The notes below the pieces were generated by a model that was not told the DNA's origin, searched no databases, and saw nothing but the letters and a program-made list of their open reading frames with translations. Shown one piece after another: positions 7,249 through 12,057 of a stretch of 12,057 nucleotides of DNA (the first letter of the stretch is position 1; each line of letters starts with the position of its first letter). The stretch spans positions 1 through 12,057 of the forward strand of contig NAVB01001052.1 in NCBI GenBank assembly GCA_002179805.1, read 5' to 3'. The position numbers and the translations under genes were made by a program. This DNA is from Acanthamoeba lenticulata. Its lineage: Eukaryota > Discosea > Longamoebia > Acanthamoebidae.

Positions 7249-7743
7249 ATGGCCGTTGAGAGAAGTTGGTTTATTGTTGAAGAAGAGGTGGGCGACATGG
7301 AGCCGCGCTGTTCCCATACTAGGCTTACCATTGGAGGTGCGTCTATGAGTCCTGCTTGTAGGTTTAAAAGCAAGCTAATCTCTTTATGGAACCACAGCAC
7401 ACAAACTGAAGTGGCCACCACCAGCCCAAGAGATCAAAAATCAGGTAAGCAAGCCGGTTTTCCCAATGCCACGCCCGTGCTGACGTATACGTAGGAGCGA
7501 CAACAGCCAGACAGATCTGAGTTTGAGCTGTTACACCGCTACTTTGCCCTTCAACGCCAAGAGGTAGTGCGAAAGGCACGCGAACGTAACAGCCAGCACG
7601 AGCTGGTGGAGTCCCTGGGGCCCACTATGTCCCCTTGGAAAGACAATGAATACGCCGGTGACGTCGAAGGCAGCCTGCTGGTCAACATGCAGTACAGCGG
7701 CCCCGTTTTCAACGCGTCCTTGAGCATGGCGAGCGAGGAGTGA
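7249..7743 (+). CDS. Hypothetical small protein, three exons
   Basis: Exons 7249-7336, 7398-7444 and 7507-7743 join in frame. The introns are 7337-7397 (GAG|gtgcgt...ccacag, 61 nt, with a CTAAT branch-like site) and 7445-7506 (CAG|gtaagc...aacag, 62 nt). The product is 123 residues from Met at 7249, or 107 from the in-frame Met at 7297. I do not recognise it. The second exon encodes HKLKWPPPAQEIKNQ. The third encodes a helical, charged stretch FELLHRYFALQRQEVVRKAR with a likely amphipathic or coiled-coil character, then an acidic tail ending SMASEE. There is no signal peptide or membrane helix. Support comes from near-consensus splice sites, matching phases and a 79-codon last exon with host-like codon use. 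The acceptor of intron 2 could also be at 7521 (GAG), removing five residues. Confidence 0.6.
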
Positions 7744-7965
7744 AGCTTGTGCATCCCACTCGAGCATTTAATGGAGGGCAGCACAAGATGATCTTCACCT
7801 CCAGTGGGTGTGGAAGTTCAGGCCGGCTTACCCCTTGGGCTACGTGCCTTGATTGCCACGAACTCGAAACACACGGAGAGCTTTCTAGCGTCAAGCGGCG
7901 GAGAGCTCAGTAAAAGTCCGCAGACAGTTCGTCCTCATCCCTGTCATTCACGATGGTGAGAAACC

Positions 7966-8207
7966 ATGGCTTCCGCCTTGTGTGGAATAGTTCGTGAGTG
8001 TGCATCGATTGATTTGAACATTTTAAATAACAAAAAATAAAAGCCACGGCAGTGGTATGTGATTCCAGCCTGATGAGAGCAGTCGCGATGGACGATCATG
8101 ATGCCTCGTCCATGAGTGCCGCCAAGCCCCTGCCTGATTCTGCACGTGCCAACCCGCTGCCACAAATCAGCCCCTCCAGCATGTGGAAACAAGGGCAGCT
8201 TTTATGA
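7966..8207 (+). CDS. Doubtful two-exon small protein
   Basis: Met at 7966 has a good context (AAACCATGG). Exon 7966-7993, intron 7994-8052 (gtgagt...cggcag, 59 nt) and exon 8053-8207 join in phase for 60 residues, and the second exon alone has an in-frame Met giving 39. The product begins MASALCGIVLVCDSS and ends in a Pro/Ser-rich tail. I recognise no family. Minus-strand frames across the same stretch look about as good, and the intron contains AATAAA, so this may be the end of a neighbouring transcript instead. Confidence 0.22.
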
Positions 8208-8236
8208 GCTTCCGGGCGGGTCCAACCTGCCGTGCA

Positions 8237-8291
8237 AGCGTACGCTCATTTAACATATTTTTCATCGTGGGCCTCGCTTCGGTCCGAAGCG
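8237..8291. promoter_or_regulatory. Two palindromic elements upstream of importin-alpha
   Basis: AGCGTACGCT (8237-8246) is a perfect 10-bp palindrome. CGCTTCGG-T-CCGAAGCG (8275-8291) is a perfect 8-bp dyad around one base. The single-base spacer cannot form an RNA hairpin loop, so a dimeric DNA-binding protein site is more likely. They lie 180 and 135 bp before the start codon. Confidence 0.4.
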
Positions 8292-8320
8292 CCCTCTTCG
8301 TCCAGTTTTGGTTGGTTTGA

Positions 8321-8329
8321 AATAAAAAG
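8321..8329 (+). promoter_or_regulatory. TATA-like element of the importin-alpha gene
   Basis: AATAAAAAG lies 97 bp before the start codon at 8426, downstream of the two palindromes. It is a plausible but not exact TATA box. Confidence 0.35.
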
Positions 8330-8425
8330 TTCTAGGAAGCTTTTATTGCACCTTCACTAAAAACCCAAACTAACCTTTCCGCCATACGAACAAAATCAAC
8401 ACACGACCACGAGACACCACACGAG

Positions 8426-10000
8426 ATGAGCTTCGCAGCCCAAGACCCAGCGTTCAGACCGGAGGTGCTGCCTTTGCTGGTCGCGAAATTGGCCAGCACC
8501 GACCTGGCGCAGAAGCTTGAAGCAGCCACCGAGTTGCGTAAGTTGCTTTCCCTCGAGTCCAACCCCCCCATCAACCACATCATCGCGGCAGGCGCTGTGC
8601 CGCACTTCGTTCGACACCTCGCAAACGATGACACGCCAGCACTCCAATTCGAGGTGGGGTGGGCCCTCACCAATATTGTATCGGGCTCGTCGGACCACGT
8701 CCGCGTGGTCATCGAGGCAGGTGCCGTGCCACCTCTCGTGCGCCTTCTCAGCTCGCCGAACGACGAAGTCCGCGAACAGGTGCACACAACCACCTTCACC
8801 AGACCCCAACACGTCGCCTAATAACACGCTTAATGCCTTTTATTTTATCTGTCGCCAGGTTGTATGGGCGTTGGGCAACATTGCAGGTGACTCGGCTGCG
8901 TGCCGTGACTTTGTTCTCCACAACGGCGTCCTCCCGCCGCTCCTCCAGAACCTGACGGAGACACACAAGCTCTCGCTCCTCCGCAACGGCACATGGACGC
9001 TCTCCAACCTGTGTCGTGGCAAACCGAAGCCCAACTTCGAGCTCACGCGATCTGCACTCCCAACACTGGCGCGCCTGATCTACGCCACCGACGACGAAGT
9101 GCTTGTCGACGCCTGCTGGGCTCTGTCCTACCTCTCCGACGGGCCCAATGAGCACATTCAGGCCATGATTGAGGTCGGCGTCGTTCGCCGTCTGATCGAA
9201 CTCCTCATGTGCGCCACTTCGCTTATCTTTTTTTTTGTCATTTGCATTTAATTTAATTTACTTTATTTTAATTTATTTTTTGTTGTTGCAGGCACGGAAG
9301 TCCCTCAGTGCAGACCCCAGCACTCCGTGCGGTGGGCAACATCGCCACAGGGAATGATTACCAGACGCAAACTGTCCTCAACTGCAGTGTACTGCCGTGC
9401 CTGCACAGCCTCCTGCGCCATTCCAAGAAGACCTTGCGCAAGGAGGCCTGCTGGGTGATCTCCAACATCACCGCCGGCAATCGCGCGCAGATCCAGGCGG
9501 TCATCGACGCCAACCTCATCCCTTCGCTCATGCAGCTCTTGCGCTCATCGCGCGGCGACTTGGACATTCAGAAGGAGGCCGCTTGGGCGCTTCACAATGC
9601 CACCAGCGGCGGCAGCCCAGAGCAAGTGGACTACATGGTGAGCCAGGGCTGCATCGACGCGATGTGCAACCTCTTCACCGTGACCGGCGTTGCGGGCGAT
9701 GACTTGCTCAAGCTGGTGATGGTGGGGCTGCCGACGCTCGAGAACATCCTCCAGGCGGGCGCCCGGAGCATGCAGGCTGGGGGCCAGAATCCGTATGTGG
9801 CGCTCGTGGTCAACGCAGGCGGCCTGGCCCATCTCCACCAGCTGCGCCGCGAGAGCAGCGGAGAGGCGCAAGCCAAAGCCGCCGAGCTCCTGTCCACGTT
9901 TTTCGACGGTGCCGCCGTGGATGAGGATGACGCCATGGACGATGCCGTACCAACCGGCAACCCGTTCACCTTTGGCACACTTCGTGCCGCCCTGCAGTAA
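8426..10000 (+). CDS. Importin-alpha (karyopherin-alpha) without IBB domain
   Basis: A 470-residue armadillo-repeat nuclear import adaptor. Exons are 8426-8779, 8859-9208 and 9292-10000; introns 8780-8858 and 9209-9291 are GT-AG, the second very T-rich. The ARM repeats follow importin-alpha closely: [12 protein letters not shown] (about 38-49), [14 protein letters not shown] with W79 and N83, then [56 protein letters not shown] and [12 protein letters not shown]. These Trp/Asn ladders form the NLS-binding groove and look intact. The C-terminus has an acidic stretch (VDEDDAMDD) before GNPFTFGTL, like the CAS-binding tail. Family members begin with an Arg-rich IBB domain of about 60-70 residues; here the first Met is only about 12 residues before ARM1. 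No Arg-rich exon is visible upstream to 7744. Its stop is 44 bp from that of the convergent NVL gene. Confidence 0.95.
9224..9288. repeat. AT-rich low-complexity tract inside importin-alpha intron 2
   Basis: The intron contains a run of nine T, then degenerate ATTTAATTTA/TTTATTTTA units ending in the polypyrimidine tract before the GCAG acceptor. It stands out in otherwise GC-rich DNA. Confidence 0.7.
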
Positions 10001-10044
10001 ATGTAAACACTTCATCGTTCCTTCGTTCCTGCAACGTTCTACTT
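10001..10044. other. 44-bp spacer between convergent stop codons
   Basis: Importin-alpha (stop ending at 10000) and the NVL-like gene (stop at 10045-10047, minus strand) end tail to tail. No AATAAA is visible in the spacer on either strand, so each mRNA probably ends within, and antisense to, the neighbour's last exon. Confidence 0.7.
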
Positions 10045-11984
<1,940 letters not shown>

Positions 11985-12057
11985 CTGCGGAGGTTTTCAA
12001 AGAACAAAAGAAGAAACAACGAAATGAGGCGCATGTCAAGAAATAAGAGTCATTAAA

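Larger units (their letters stand above)
7744..8425. other. Largely non-coding stretch upstream of importin-alpha
   Basis: About 680 bp without a confident gene. It holds the 3' flank of the small gene ending at 7743, one doubtful two-exon frame (7966-8207), an AT-rich block with AATAAA at about 8035-8041, and the importin-alpha upstream region with two DNA dyads and a TATA-like AATAAAAAG. I saw no RNA gene. Confidence 0.5.

Noticed and set aside
9545..10015. 156-codon minus-strand frame within the importin-alpha last exon
   Set aside because: The plus strand encodes conserved ARM repeats here; the antisense frame is a by-product of high GC third positions.

Overview
This is a eukaryotic nuclear window. 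It has seven recognisable protein-coding genes or gene parts, two nuclear-type tRNA genes and at least two further small genes I could not identify. Every recognised protein gene is split by short GT-AG introns of roughly 50-117 nt. I placed 29 introns inside recognised or likely genes, and each restores reading frame and family homology across the junction. Exons are GC-rich with strong G/C preference at third positions. Genes lie close together on both strands, and the proteins resemble families from amoebae, fungi, plants and animals. This fits a compact, intron-rich protist; an amoebozoan like Acanthamoeba is my best guess, by inference only. No bacterial operon, phage, IS element or CRISPR array is present.

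Layout, left to right. 1-898 (+): 3' end of a metal-dependent amidohydrolase. 1152-2234 (+): complete SLC25 mitochondrial carrier. 2278-2362 (-): tRNA-Leu(CAG). 2650-3769 (+): complete YghA/YhdF-like short-chain dehydrogenase. 3872-4766 (-): complete six-exon molybdopterin adenylyltransferase of the MogA/Cnx1G/gephyrin-G type, cut up enough that no single open frame shows it. 4767-5246: intergenic region with a TATA box and a doubtful plus-strand candidate gene. 5247-6114 (-): complete five-exon TMEM50-family membrane protein. 6266-6338 (-): tRNA-Lys(CTT). 6691-7008 (-): intronless 105-codon gene of unknown function. 7249-7743 (+): three-exon small gene of unknown function. 7744-8425: mostly empty, with one doubtful small gene and two DNA dyads. 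8426-10000 (+): importin-alpha that lacks the importin-beta-binding (IBB) domain. 10045-11984 (-): 3' part of an NVL/RIX7 AAA ATPase, entering from the right edge.

The genes look like unrelated housekeeping neighbours rather than one pathway: nuclear import, 60S ribosome maturation, molybdenum cofactor synthesis, mitochondrial transport, redox metabolism and tRNA supply. No clear new multi-gene system is present. The points most worth following are the IBB-less importin-alpha with an intact ARM groove, a SUMO-interacting-motif-like sequence in the NVL interdomain linker, the stand-alone Cnx1G-type protein with atypical splice donors, and the small unidentified genes around 7 kb.
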